A stretch of 64,000 nt of DNA. It comes from Dryocosmus kuriphilus. Its lineage: Eukaryota; Arthropoda; Insecta; Hymenoptera; Cynipidae. Under the pieces are notes generated by a model that saw only the letters and a program-made list of their open reading frames with translations, ran no database searches and had not been told where the DNA came from. Numbering within the stretch: the stretch's first letter is position 1; every line of letters starts with the position of its first letter. Below, in pieces: positions 42,296 through 51,781 of this stretch. The position numbers and the translations under genes are program-made. Location: assembly GCA_038277395.1 (NCBI GenBank), contig CM076195.1, positions 21,290,327-21,354,326 of the forward strand, in the 5' to 3' direction.

Positions 42296-45200
42296 GTCGA
42301 GGAGTAACAGGAGAAAGTTAAAAAATCCAAAGAAAGTGCCCGCACGAGGGTCGTAATTGACCAAAAATCCGCGCGCCACTGCTGGCAGGACCATGGGCCG
42401 CGTAATTACATATAAAACGAAGAAAATGTAACGTTTTCTATCTTTTTATTTTCAATCATATAATCGAGGCGTAACAGCTGAAAATTAAAAATTGAAAAAA
42501 AGTGCCGGCACGATGGTCCAAATTAACTAAAAGCCAAGCGTCACTGCTGCATGGCCATTGACGGTCGAATTACATATAAAACGAAAAAGATGTACCATTT
42601 TTTATCTTTATATTTTCAGTTACATATTCGAGGAGTAATAGTTGAAAATTAAAAATTACAAAAGAAGTGCCCGCAGGAGGGTCGAAATTTACCAAAATCC
42701 GGGCCCCACTGCACACAAAATTATAGACGTTCTAATTACATATAAAACGAAAAATATGGACCATTTTGTATCTTTATATTTTCAATCATATAAGCGAGGA
42801 GTAACAGGTGAAAATTAAAAACTGCAAAAACAGAGCCCGCACGAGGGTCGAAATTCACCAAAAAGCCGCGCGTCACCGCTGCACGACCATTGACGGTCTG
42901 ATAACATATAAAACGAAAAAAATGTACAACCTTCTATCTTTATATTTTCAATTGCATAGTCGAGGAGTAATAGATGGAAATTAAAAATTGCAAAAAAAGT
43001 GCCCGCACGAGAGTCAAAAGTGACCAAAAACCTGCCGCCACTGTTGCACGACCATTGACGGTCTAATTATATATAAAACGATAAAAATGTACCGTCTTGT
43101 ATCTTTATATTTTTAATCACATAGTCAGGAAGTAAGAGGTGAAAATTAATAATTGCAAGAAAAGAGCACGCACGAGGAACGAAGTGGACCATAAACTAGG
43201 CGCCACTGCTGGCACGACCATGAAACGTCTAACTAAATATAAAATGAGAAAAATGTACCATTTTTCATCTTTATATTTTCCAGCATGAAGTCGAGGAGTA
43301 TCAGGAGAAAGTTAAAAAATGCAAGGAAAGTGTCCGCACGAGGGTCGAAATTCACCAAAAAGCCGCGTGCCACTGCTGCACGACCACTGGCGGACTGATT
43401 ACATATAAAACGAAAAGAATGTACCACCTTTATCTTTATACTTTCAATTGTATGGTCGAGGAGTAATAGACAGAAATTAAAAATTGCAAGAAAAGAGCCA
43501 GCACGATGGTCGAAATTGACCAAAAACCAAGCGTCACTGCTGCATGACCATTGACGGTCTAATTACATATAAAACGAAAAAAGTGAACCATTTTCTATGC
43601 CTACATTTTCTATTACATAGTCGAGGAGTAATATTTGAAAATTAAAAATTACAAAAATGTGCCCGCACGAGGGTCGAAATTGACCAAAAAGACCGGCGTC
43701 ATTTGTTGACACGGCAACAGACGGTCGAACGACATATAAAACGAAAAAAATTTTCCATTTTGTATTTCCGCATTTTCAATCATATAGTCGCGGAGTAAGA
43801 GGTGAAAATTAAAAATTGCAAGGAAGGGGCCCGCACGATGGTCGAAATTGACCAAAAACACGGGCGCCACAGCTGACACGACAATAGACCCTCTAATAAT
43901 ACATAAAACGAGAAAATGTACCATTTTGTATCTTTATTTTTTCAATCTCGCGGTTGAGGAGTAACGGGTGAAAATTAAAAATTGCAAGGCAAGAGCCCGC
44001 ACGAGGGTAGAAATTGACCAGAAAACCAGGCGCCACTGCTGACACGGCAAGACCGTCTGATTACATATAAAGCGAAAAAGGGTACCATTTTTTACCTTTA
44101 TATTTTCAGTCATTGAGTCGAGGAGTAAGAGGTGAATATTAAAAATTGCAAGGAAAGTGCGCGCACGATGGTCGAGATTGACCAGATACCCGGGCGCCAC
44201 TGATAACACGACAATAGACTGTCTAATTACATATAAAGCGAAAAAAGGGTACCATTGTGCATCTTTATATTTTCAATCATATAGTCGAGGAGCAAGAGGT
44301 GAAAATTAAAAATTGCAAGAAAGTGCCCGCACGAGGGTCGAAAGTGACCAAGGGCCGGGCGCTACTGCTGACACGACCATAGGCGGCCTAATTGCATATA
44401 AAACGAATACAACGTACAATTTTCTATCTTTATACTTTCAATCATATAGTCGAAAGGTAAGAGGTGAAAATTAAAAATTGCAAGAAAAGAGCGCGCACGA
44501 GGATCGAAGTGGACCATAAACTAGGCGCCACTGCTGACACGACCATGGACCGTCCAATTAAATATTAAACGAAAAAAATGTACTATTTTGCATCTTTATA
44601 TTTTCAAGCATATGGTCGAGGAGTAATAGGAGAAAGTTAAAGAATCCAAAGAAAGTGCCCGCACGAGGGTTGAAATTGACCAAAAAGCCGCGCGCCACTG
44701 CTGACAGGACCATAGGCCACGTAATTACATATAAAACGAAGAAAAGGTAACGTTTTCTGTCTTTATATTTTCAATCATATAATCGAGGAGTAACAGGTGA
44801 AAATTAAAAATTGAAAAAATGAGCCGTAACGAGGGTCCAAATTGACCAAGAACCAAGCGTCACTGCTGCATGGCCATTGACGGTCTAATTACATATAAAA
44901 CGAAAAAAATGTACCATTTTTTGTCCTTATATTTTCAATTAAGTAGTCGAGGAGTAATATTTGAAAATTAAAAATTACAAAAAAAGTGTTCGTACGATGG
45001 ACGAAATTGACCGAAAACCCGAGCGCCACTGCTGACACGAACATAGGCGGCCTAGTTACATATAACACGAAAAAAAGGTACGATTTTCTATCTTTATATT
45101 TTCTATCATATTGTCGAGAAGTAAGAGGTGAAAATTACAAATTGCAAGAAAGGGGCCCGCGCGATGGTGGAAGTTGACCATAAACCAGGCTCCACTGCTG

Positions 45201-45680
45201 GCACGACCATGGACCGTCTAATTTCGTATAAAATGTAAAAAACGTACCATTTTGCATCTTTATATTTTCAAGCATATAATCGAGGTGTAACAGGAGAAAG
45301 TTAAGAAATGCAAAGAAAGTGCCCGCACGAGAGTCGAAATTGATCAAAAACCAGCCCTCATTGCTGCACGACCATTGACGGTCTAATTATATATAACACG
45401 AAAAAAATGTACCATTTTGTATCTTTATATTTTCAATCATATGGACGAGAAGTAAAAGCTGAAAATTAAAATTTGAAAAAAAGGTGCTCGCACGAGGGTC
45501 GAAATTGACCAAAAGCCGGGCCCCACTGCGGACAAAACTATAGACGTTCCAATTACATATAAAACGAAAAATATGGACCATTTTATATCTTTATATTTTC
45601 AATCATATAAGCGAGGAGTAATAGGTGAAAATTAAAATTGCAAAAACAGAGCCCGCACGAGGGTCGAAATTGACCAAAAA
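42296..45680 (+). repeat. 3.65-kb (22-mer) satellite unit, copy 2
   Basis: Second copy of the 22-mer. The joint between copies (about 42,020-42,296) is filled by units copied from inside copy 1, near 40,205-40,490. That suggests an unequal exchange rather than a clean end-to-end duplication. After 45,680 the array continues for about two monomers before it ends. Confidence 0.9.
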
Positions 45681-46078
45681 CCACACGCCACTGCTGGCCC
45701 GACTATAGACGGGTCTAATTACATATGAAACGAAAAAAATGTACCATTTTGTATTTTTATATTTTCAATCATATAATCGAGGAGTAACAGATGAAAATGA
45801 AAAATTGCAAAAAAAGAGCCCGCACGAGGGTCGAAATAGACCAAAAACCAAGCGTCACTCATGTATGACCAGTGACGGTCTAATTACATATAAAACGAAA
45901 AAAATGTACCATTTTTTATCCTTATATTTTCAATTACATAGTCGAGGAGTAATAGTTGAAAATCAAAAATTACAACAAAGGTGCCCGCACGAAGGTCGAA
46001 ATTAACCAAAAAGCCAGGCGCCGCTGCTGGCACGACCATAACATAGATGGTCTAATTACATGTAAAACGATACAAAGT

Positions 46079-46560
46079 AGCGAGTCACTAAATTTTTTAT
46101 TCACAGCAAAAATAACAGTACAGTCACTGTCCTTATTTTACCAGTCAATAGTAAAGTTAAAAGAAAACTGCACTGGAGATTTCTTCGCTGATTGTGTATA
46201 GTAAGGTCACTATCCTGTTTCACAGTCAATAATGTCTTTAAAGTCACTATTCTCCCTTGCACTACATATGAAAATACATAATAATATTAAAGTCCACAAC
46301 ACAAACTGCACTTCTGGTTTCTTTCAACAAATGTAAAAGTTCATATAAAGTCTATAAGAAAAATTCACAAAACTGCACTTTTCGCTTTTTCTTTAAATGC
46401 GCTATTCTTATTTCACTGGTCAATAGTAAAGTTCACAAAAACTGGACTGGAGATTTGCTTCGCTCAATGTGAAACACTTGACAGAAAACGCTGAACTGAC
46501 GGCACTCCGTTTCACTCGCACTTTTATACACGATCTCAGGAAACATCCCCCACCAGATGC
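46079..46560. repeat. Array-edge region with degenerate direct repeats
   Basis: Non-coding. The sequence CAGTCAATAGTAAAGTT followed by a CTGGAGATTT...CTTCGCT segment occurs at 46,141-46,190 and again at 46,421-46,472. A TCACTATYCT...TTTCACAGTCAATA motif occurs near 46,118, 46,206 and 46,400. The repeat is therefore about 280 bp with sub-repeats. It is unrelated to the 166-bp satellite and shows no open frame. Confidence 0.6.
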
Positions 46561-46570
46561 TTTGAAAACT

Positions 46571-47190
46571 CGTTGCATCAACTTGCGCAATGTGTTGAAA
46601 TATTGCGCAATATAACGTTCGAGAAACTTCTATGCGTATTGCATCATCTTGCGTAATGTGTTAAAGTCGAGAACTCGGTGCATCATCTTGCGCAATATGT
46701 TGAAAATCTTGCCTAATGTGTATAACGTTCGAGAAACTTCTATGCATATTGCATCATATTGCGTGATGTGTTGAAATCTTGCGTAATCTAACGTTCGAGA
46801 AACTTCTATACATATTGCATCATCTTGCGTAACGTGTTAAAATCGTTGCATCATATTGCATAATCTAATGTTCGAGAAACTTCTATGCGTGTTGCATCGT
46901 CTTGCGTAACGGTGCATCATCTTGTGTAATCTAACCTTCGTGAACCATCTACGCAGTGCCTTCTAGAACATTCTGATGGGAATCGCCGCAAAAAATATTT
47001 GCATCATCTTGCGGAACCTGTTGAAACTTGTCAAGCTTCTATTGCGTAATTCAACCTCCTAGAAACTTTGAGCAAAAACATTTTGCGAACTTTCTGCGAA
47101 CTACCTTGTAGAACATTCTGGTGGAAATTATTGCATAATCTTGCGTAACGTGATGAAACTTGTCGAGCATCTAGAACTTTCTCGAACCCT
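46571..47190 (+). promoter_or_regulatory. Minisatellite of heat-shock elements and bZIP-like sites
   Basis: A degenerate 65-110 bp tandem unit carries two motif classes. Heat-shock-factor triplets of the TTCnnGAAnnTTC type are exact at 46,618-46,630, 46,728-46,740, 46,794-46,806, 46,871-46,883 and 46,961-46,973. GAAnnTTCnnGAA is exact at 47,174-47,186. Partial sites lie at 46,937 and 47,111. About a dozen TTGCGCAAT or TTGCGTAAT-like sites alternate with them, including the perfect palindrome ATTGCGCAAT at 46,602-46,611. In animals the first motif binds HSF trimers and the second suits C/EBP or PAR-type bZIP dimers. The array sits directly upstream of a core promoter, so a role as an inducible enhancer/promoter is inferred. 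Confidence 0.7.
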
Positions 47191-47221
47191 CTAGAATGTA
47201 GGTAGAGTGGGGGTACTTGTA

Positions 47222-47255
47222 TATAAAAGCTGCATCGGATTGCAAGGGATTCAGT
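47222..47255 (+). promoter_or_regulatory. Core promoter: TATA box and initiator
   Basis: TATAAAAG lies at 47,222-47,229 and the arthropod initiator TCAGT at 47,251-47,255. The distance from the first T of the TATA box to the initiator A (47,253) is 31 bp, the canonical spacing for TATA-dependent RNA polymerase II promoters. The nearest exact heat-shock triplet ends 36 bp upstream. The predicted 5' leader to the first ATG is about 60 nt. Confidence 0.7.
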
Positions 47256-47313
47256 CTGTCATTGAGCATACAGAGTGTAACGTCTATTCAGAATTAATTA
47301 CCCAGGGAAGAAG

Positions 47314-47673
47314 ATGGATCTCTGTGCTATTCACAAAGTTGGCCGATTGGAAGAGTTCTTACCAATGAAATAATTATCTGACCTGACAGTGAAGAAGTAT
47401 ACTGTTACCAAAATCATCAAACTTCAAACGAAATATGGCACAAAATTCGTGGCCGAGTTGGAGAATGAGATCGTAGTCTACTTGTCGAGCAGAGTAAAAA
47501 AGATTTTTGAGGATCCAGCCTATATGAATACGTTCGAGAAGATGGAAGTAGCGGTCCAAGCTAAAAAACCCTCTTTCTGCTACTTTGGTGGAAGATACAA
47601 TCTTTTTGTATTTGAATATGTTGAATTAAAGAGCTTTGTATTGAAGAAGCTTTTTTTGAATAATAAATTATAA
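47314..47673 (+). pseudogene. Small unrecognised gene with one in-frame stop
   Basis: The first ATG after the predicted start site is at 47,314. It opens 19 codons (beginning MDLCAIHKVGRLEEF), then meets TAA at 47,371-47,373. The same frame is then open for another 99 codons to the stop at 47,671-47,673. The downstream part has no ATG at its start. It alternates short beta-strand-like segments (KKYTVTKIIKLQTKYGTKF, then AELENEIVVYL), a pattern that suggests a small beta-barrel or OB-type fold. That is an impression, not a domain hit. I do not recognise the family with certainty. The preserved frame on both sides of a single stop, with intact promoter and poly(A) signals, suggests a recent nonsense mutation, a sequencing error or stop-codon readthrough. 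A 19-residue peptide gene is less likely. Confidence 0.55.
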
Positions 47674-47710
47674 CATTCACGGACAAACTGCCTGTGTGTA
47701 CTTGTTACTT
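47662..47710 (+). terminator. Poly(A) signal with GU-rich downstream element
   Basis: AATAAA at 47,662-47,667 overlaps the last codons of the small gene. The T/GT-rich tract CCTGTGTGTACTTGTTAC follows about 25-30 bp later. The predicted transcript, from initiator to cleavage site, would be only about 430 nt. Confidence 0.6.
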
Positions 47711-47802
47711 AATTTTATTTTATAGATAAAAGAGAGAAGAAAAGTGAGTCTGACGTTTTTTTTCCGCTTTGCATTACCTTAATTCACTTAGTTTTAATTT
47801 GT

Positions 47803-47806
<4 letters not shown>

Positions 47807-47850
<44 letters not shown>
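47807..47850 (+). repeat. (AG)22 microsatellite
   Basis: Pure AG dinucleotide tract of about 44 bp. The 13-bp word TTTCCGCTTTGCA flanks it on both sides, at 47,761 and 47,874, as a direct repeat. Confidence 0.95.
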
Positions 47851-47853
<3 letters not shown>

Positions 47854-47915
47854 AAAGGATTTCATGCGTTTCTTTCCGCTTTGCACAAATTTTGTTCCTT
47901 TAAACAACAACAACG

Positions 47916-47967
47916 ATGGATTTAACACTCTACTTTGAAACACTGCGATGCATAGAAATTTTCACAG
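47916..47967 (+). other. Possible first coding exon with consensus splice donor
   Basis: ATG at 47,916 follows a CAACAACAACG context that suits insect initiation. It opens 17 codons and a first base, ending at an exact CAG|GTAAGT donor with GT at 47,968. The predicted start MDLTLYFETLRC shares the first three residues with the small gene upstream, which may be chance. No convincing second exon was found downstream, so this is only a candidate. Confidence 0.25.
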
Positions 47968-49290
47968 GTAAGTATTTTATTAACCATTTACCTTCATGTC
48001 GAGAAATTGCGTGTTGAAACTTGTTGATGCGTATCTAGAAACTGGGAATCCACATAATACGTCACCTACAGTATTCGTAGGAGAGAGAGACATAAATTCC
48101 GATACATAACCTTGATTCTACAAGCTTGTGGGTGAGAGAAGGGGTAAGGGTGGAGATTTCGCGTCTCTAGCTATTGCGTACTAAACTATTCGAGAATAAG
48201 CTTAGCACGGACATGAACCATGTCAGTTCTCGAGGTGTGTAGCCTGGAACAGAGCTCCTCCTTAACGACTAAATCTAAATAGTTTATTCCACGCGTGACA
48301 GACTTCTACCTTACCGGCTGATGGTAATTTCCGACATCAAATTCCTACCTTACCAAGTGATGGTAACAAACTTCCCTATTTATAATGGACCCAGAACCCT
48401 AACTTACCAACTGAGGGTCATACCGACTGTCGATAACTCAGCACGGACACGAACCACTGAGAGAGTAGTGATGCCACCTGTCGGTGACAGCGCGAAGCTT
48501 ATAGTCGTGTTCCAGAAGCCCCCTTGCTATACTACTTACATTTTAAGAGATACATTTCATAAACATCATTTAGAAGCTCTACACCCGAGATGAGTCTCTT
48601 ACATTTTTATAATAACCGAAGATCGATATGATCTATTGCCCTAAAATGTGTTGCAATAAAATTTATCGAGCAAGTCGCACACGTGCAAAATCATATATAA
48701 TTTTTCTCACAGTGGTCATCCGTTATTCTAGCCATATGAAACCATACGTTTCTTCGAAGCATCTCGGAGGTATTTCAATATCTCAGAGCTATGTTATTAT
48801 TCTGTTTCTTATTATTATACTATACTTGCGTGTGATTACGAAACCATTGAATCATGATGCATCAACACTAACTAAGCCTTCGATCGCACAAGTCACATGA
48901 GGACATGTGCACGCTGGAAATCCGATATTAAGTAAATTCCAAGACCTAATGTTATTGATGGAATTTATGCTCTTATACTTTAACCTACAAAAATATTTCC
49001 AAAAATTTTCAGAATTACATTGATCTGTTTCGTTTTACTAACCGCATCAATAAACTAAAAAGCTAGTATAGTTTTACCACGATGAAAGACTATTCTCTCA
49101 ATATATATACAGATTAAACATTTCTTCATAGCGAGTATGACACCAATATTGTAATACAATATATTGTGAAAAAGATAAGAGCGTTGAGTGGATGCTGTGA
49201 TGTATTAAATTATTTGAAGCTATATATATTTTTTTCATGGAAATTTATAATAGATAGACTAAAAAAGATTCTGTTAAAGCGTTTTACAAG
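47968..49290. other. Non-coding, AT-rich, short internal repeats
   Basis: Nothing here is recognised as a gene. A 23-bp word is present three times in degenerate form, CTACCTTACCGGCTGATGG at 48,306, CTACCTTACCAAGTGATGG at 48,345 and CTAACTTACCAACTGAGGG at 48,399. A GCACGGACAYGAACCA word occurs at 48,205 and 48,440. A 90-codon open frame at 48,321-48,593 spans two of these repeats and has a GC-richer composition than its surroundings. It could be part of a decayed LTR or transposon, but no known domain is visible. The 90-codon frame at 48,628-48,900 looks like chance. Confidence 0.4.
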
Positions 49291-49297
49291 TAACTCA

Positions 49298-49777
49298 AGC
49301 ATATTTTGAAATTTTGTAATATTAGTAATATGATTCATGGGATAAAAGGGTTCATGTCAGTGCTAGATAAAAAGAAGAGCAATTGTACAGTTCAAAATAC
49401 GCAGAAATGATTTAAAGTTTTTCCTTTCAAGGGAAACTACTTTTTTTTCAAGATAAACTACTACAATATAATTTTATTAAATAATTATTGAAAATCATCT
49501 TTTAGTAAAGATCAAAGGGAGAACACTAAGGAATTAATGAAGAGATGAAGTTAGATAAGTGAAGTACAGCTATGCAATTTTTAAACAATTTATATGCATA
49601 TCAATTTTAAGCCTAACCAATGTTAGACATACGTTTTTGGCCAATTCTTTGAAAATATGACGTCAGCTTCCGATTAGAAAATATCAAAGGGAAATTCGCT
49701 AAGGAATTAGTTAGCGAAAAAGCAAAAGAGATAAATGGAGATTAGTGATGCATACTTATGGAATGTACAAACTAATT
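49298..49777 (+). repeat. Diverged 0.5-kb direct repeat, copy 1
   Basis: Aligns by eye with 49,967-50,540. Shared words are TTTTGTAAT...AATATGATTC, GAAGAGCAATTGTACAG, AAAATCATCT, CACTAAGGAATTA, TTTAAACAATTTA, CCAACCAATGTTAGA-like, CAATTCTTTGAAAATA, AAGGAATTAGTT and TGCATACTTATGGAAT. The region is non-coding and AT-rich. Confidence 0.8.
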
Positions 49778-49966
49778 GATTCAATATTTCTTATTTGATT
49801 TACTGTAAATAATTCTGCTATCCAATTTGATGTACAAGTTTTCTCAAAACATGTTTATATTTGTTGAGCAGCTACTAAAGATACTAAAAATATTATTTAG
49901 TAATGTCGCAGTCCGACCTGTTACAATAACGATTGCAATTATTTCAAATGTTTTGCATGTATCCGA

Positions 49967-50540
49967 AGCACATTTTGAAAATTTGTAATGTTAATAATAT
50001 GATTCTTGGGAAAAAAGTTTTCATGTGCATGCTAATTAAAAAAATAATTAGAAGAGCAATTGTACAGATCAAAATATGTAGAAGTAATTTAAAGTTTCTT
50101 CTACATATTTATTAGAGATAACAAGTAATGGGATTTTAACATTTCTCATTGCGTTACATGATTTTAGATATTAAAATAAGTGTCTCATGTTTAAACAACT
50201 CTTGGTATTACACTTTTCAAGATTAAAACTACAATAGACTTTTATTAAATAATTGTCGAAAATCATCTATTAGTAAAGATCGAAGGGAGAATACTAAGGA
50301 ATTAATAGAGAGATGACGTTAGATGACTGTAGCAAAACTACGAAATGTTTAAACAATTTACTTGCTTATAAATTTTAAGCCCAACCAATGTTAGAATTAG
50401 GTTTTTGAGCAATTCTTTGAAAATAGAACTTCAGATTCCTGTTAGAAAATGTCAAAAGAAACCACTAAGGAATTAGTTCATGAAAAGACAAAAAAATAAC
50501 TAGAGATAAATGGTGCATACTTATGGAATATATAAAAAAT
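49967..50540 (+). repeat. Diverged 0.5-kb direct repeat, copy 2
   Basis: Second copy of 49,298-49,777. The offset grows from 669 bp at the left end to about 764 bp at the right end because of an insertion of roughly 95 bp near 50,110-50,220. Identity is far below that of the satellite duplications, so this is an old event. Confidence 0.8.
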
Positions 50541-50578
50541 TAATTTGTTGATAAAATCAAGACCGATCAACAGAAGTG

Positions 50579-50954
50579 TGTAACGCGGGCGTTACCGGGT
50601 GTGTGCCGGGGACGGGGCCGAGCCAGGCCGGAAACATACGACAGTTCCCGACCAGCAGTTGCTTACCGTTTTCTCGACACTCGCCCGCGAGTTAAGTCTT
50701 GTCTCAAGCTCCGAAGGAGATATGTTCAATCGCTGTGCCCTATGTAAAACGAATCTGTCTGTTCAGCCCAACGGATTACCATTCGCTCTGTCTCATGTAA
50801 AACTGATCTGGCTTTTTAGCCCAACGGATTCTCAAACGCTGTAGGTCTTAATATATCGACATTTTTTACTTACACGCTGCCCTTTTATTGTGTTTCAGCT
50901 TTCGCGGCGTCCACCCCCCATTTCCCTTCCCCCGGTTAAGTCTCATGCGAAACC
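50579..50954 (+). mobile_element. Candidate LTR of a Ty3/gypsy-like element
   Basis: A GC-rich block starts abruptly with TGTAACGCGGGCGTTACCGG, a TG start containing the palindrome GTAACG-cggg-CGTTAC, a form seen at the left end of many insect gypsy LTRs. It ends just before a primer-binding-site-like word at 50,955. Inside it, a 45-50 bp word is duplicated (ATGTAAAAC...AGCCCAACGGATT at 50,742 and 50,796). No matching second LTR was found in the window, so this is either a fragment or the 5' end of an element whose 3' end is lost. Confidence 0.45.
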
Positions 50955-50972
50955 TGGCGCCCGACGTAAAGA
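50955..50972 (+). other. Candidate primer binding site (tRNA-Lys type)
   Basis: TGGCGCCCGACGT follows the candidate LTR by a few bases. The leading TGGCGCCC matches the complement of lysine tRNA 3' ends used by retroviruses and many gypsy elements. The following bases agree only in part. Confidence 0.45.
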
Positions 50973-51781
50973 ACCTAAAAAATCCTGAATTTTTTCCCTT
51001 TTCCCGCCGAGATTGGGAAAAACAACCCCAAAACATGACATTGACTACAAGACTCCAAATTTTGACCACACAGTCGACTTCATTTTGCATGTCAGATATC
51101 TCCTGCCTCGCCACGGTTGATATTCTTGATTTCGTTGTTTTGGTAAAATATTTGATACGGTATAATGATTTTAGTGGTATTATTGAATTTGTAATGATGT
51201 TGATAATGATTTTTAGGCCGTGATGATATTTGTGATGATTTGATGATATTTCTCATGTCTGTATAATGATATGATAATGCTTCGGATTTTATTGTACTTG
51301 TGATGCTATTGTGGGATATTTCTGATTTGTGCCATACCATGTTACGAAATGTGATAGTATACTGGGTAGCGAAGCGTGGGGAAAGCAGATCGGAAATTTA
51401 TTTTAAAGGGTACCAAAGGTAGAATTGCTGAAGGCAAAAGTGTCAAAGGAATAGTTTATTTGAAAATAAAATTAAAGAAAAAACTGAAAGCCTATAATAG
51501 GATAAAGCAAAAGTGTCAAGGAAAAATTTAATTCGAGAGTGCAATGTTAGAAATACAGAATCGGGAAATACACGTAAACCAATGAAAGTGTAAATTTCAC
51601 TTCGAGCATACCGTTGTGTCGAATAAGGTCACGCGCAAGGACTCGCAAATAGAAACAGCTACAGGAAAAGTAAGCATATTTTCGCGTCAAGAATAATAAT
51701 CAAAAGTTATAAAGGTGTTCAAATTCAGAATATTATTTGGGAACCAGTAAGTAGATAGAAAGGATTTCAAGAGTTTTAATC
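50973..51781. other. Leader-like non-coding stretch
   Basis: No convincing gene. 51,160-51,260 is cryptically simple sequence rich in TGATGAT and TGATAAT. GCAAAAGTGTCAA occurs twice, near 51,437 and 51,507. It may be the untranslated leader of the retroelement whose LTR precedes it, cut by insertion of the DNA transposon at 51,782. Confidence 0.35.

Larger units (their letters stand above)
1..46078 (+). repeat. Tandem satellite array, ~166-bp monomer
   Basis: The same unit recurs head to tail across the whole span, about 277 times, always in one orientation and with no visible transposon insertion. Landmarks in order within a monomer are AAAATTAAAAATTGCAAG, GCCCGCACGAGGGTCGAAAT, TGACC, GGCGCCACTGCTG, a GACC/GGTC dyad, TAATTACATATAAAACG, ATGTACCATTTTG, and TCTTTATATTTTCAATCATA followed by TAGTCGAGGAGTAA. 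Spacing of the first landmark is mostly 163-168 bp. The unit has an AT-rich half and a GC-richer half. Length, homogeneity and higher-order structure resemble centromeric or pericentromeric satellites, which is an inference. The array runs off the left edge and stops abruptly near 46,078. The roughly 60-180 codon open frames in it recur with the repeat, in a monomer length not divisible by three, and are not genes. Confidence 0.97.

Noticed and set aside
113..46005. Dozens of 60-180 codon open frames in the first 46 kb, including recurring minus-strand frames starting MVNFDPRAG-like
   Set aside because: They recur because the satellite monomer recurs, on both strands and in overlapping frames. 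The monomer length is not a multiple of three and no domain is visible.
1..46078. CENP-B box in the satellite
   Set aside because: TTCG and CGGG words occur near each other, but the spacing and the central A do not fit the 17-bp CENP-B box consensus.
1..46078. A promoter in every monomer (TATATAAAACG followed by ATG)
   Set aside because: The TATA-like word is part of the AT-rich half of the repeat. There is no initiator at the right distance and no coding frame conserved between monomers.
1..46078. CRISPR-like regular repeats
   Set aside because: Units are contiguous 166-bp monomers without unique spacers, and the sequence is eukaryotic.
48628..48900. 90-codon open frame as a membrane protein gene
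   Set aside because: The hydrophobic stretch follows from AT-rich composition. There are no promoter or splice signals and no recognisable family.
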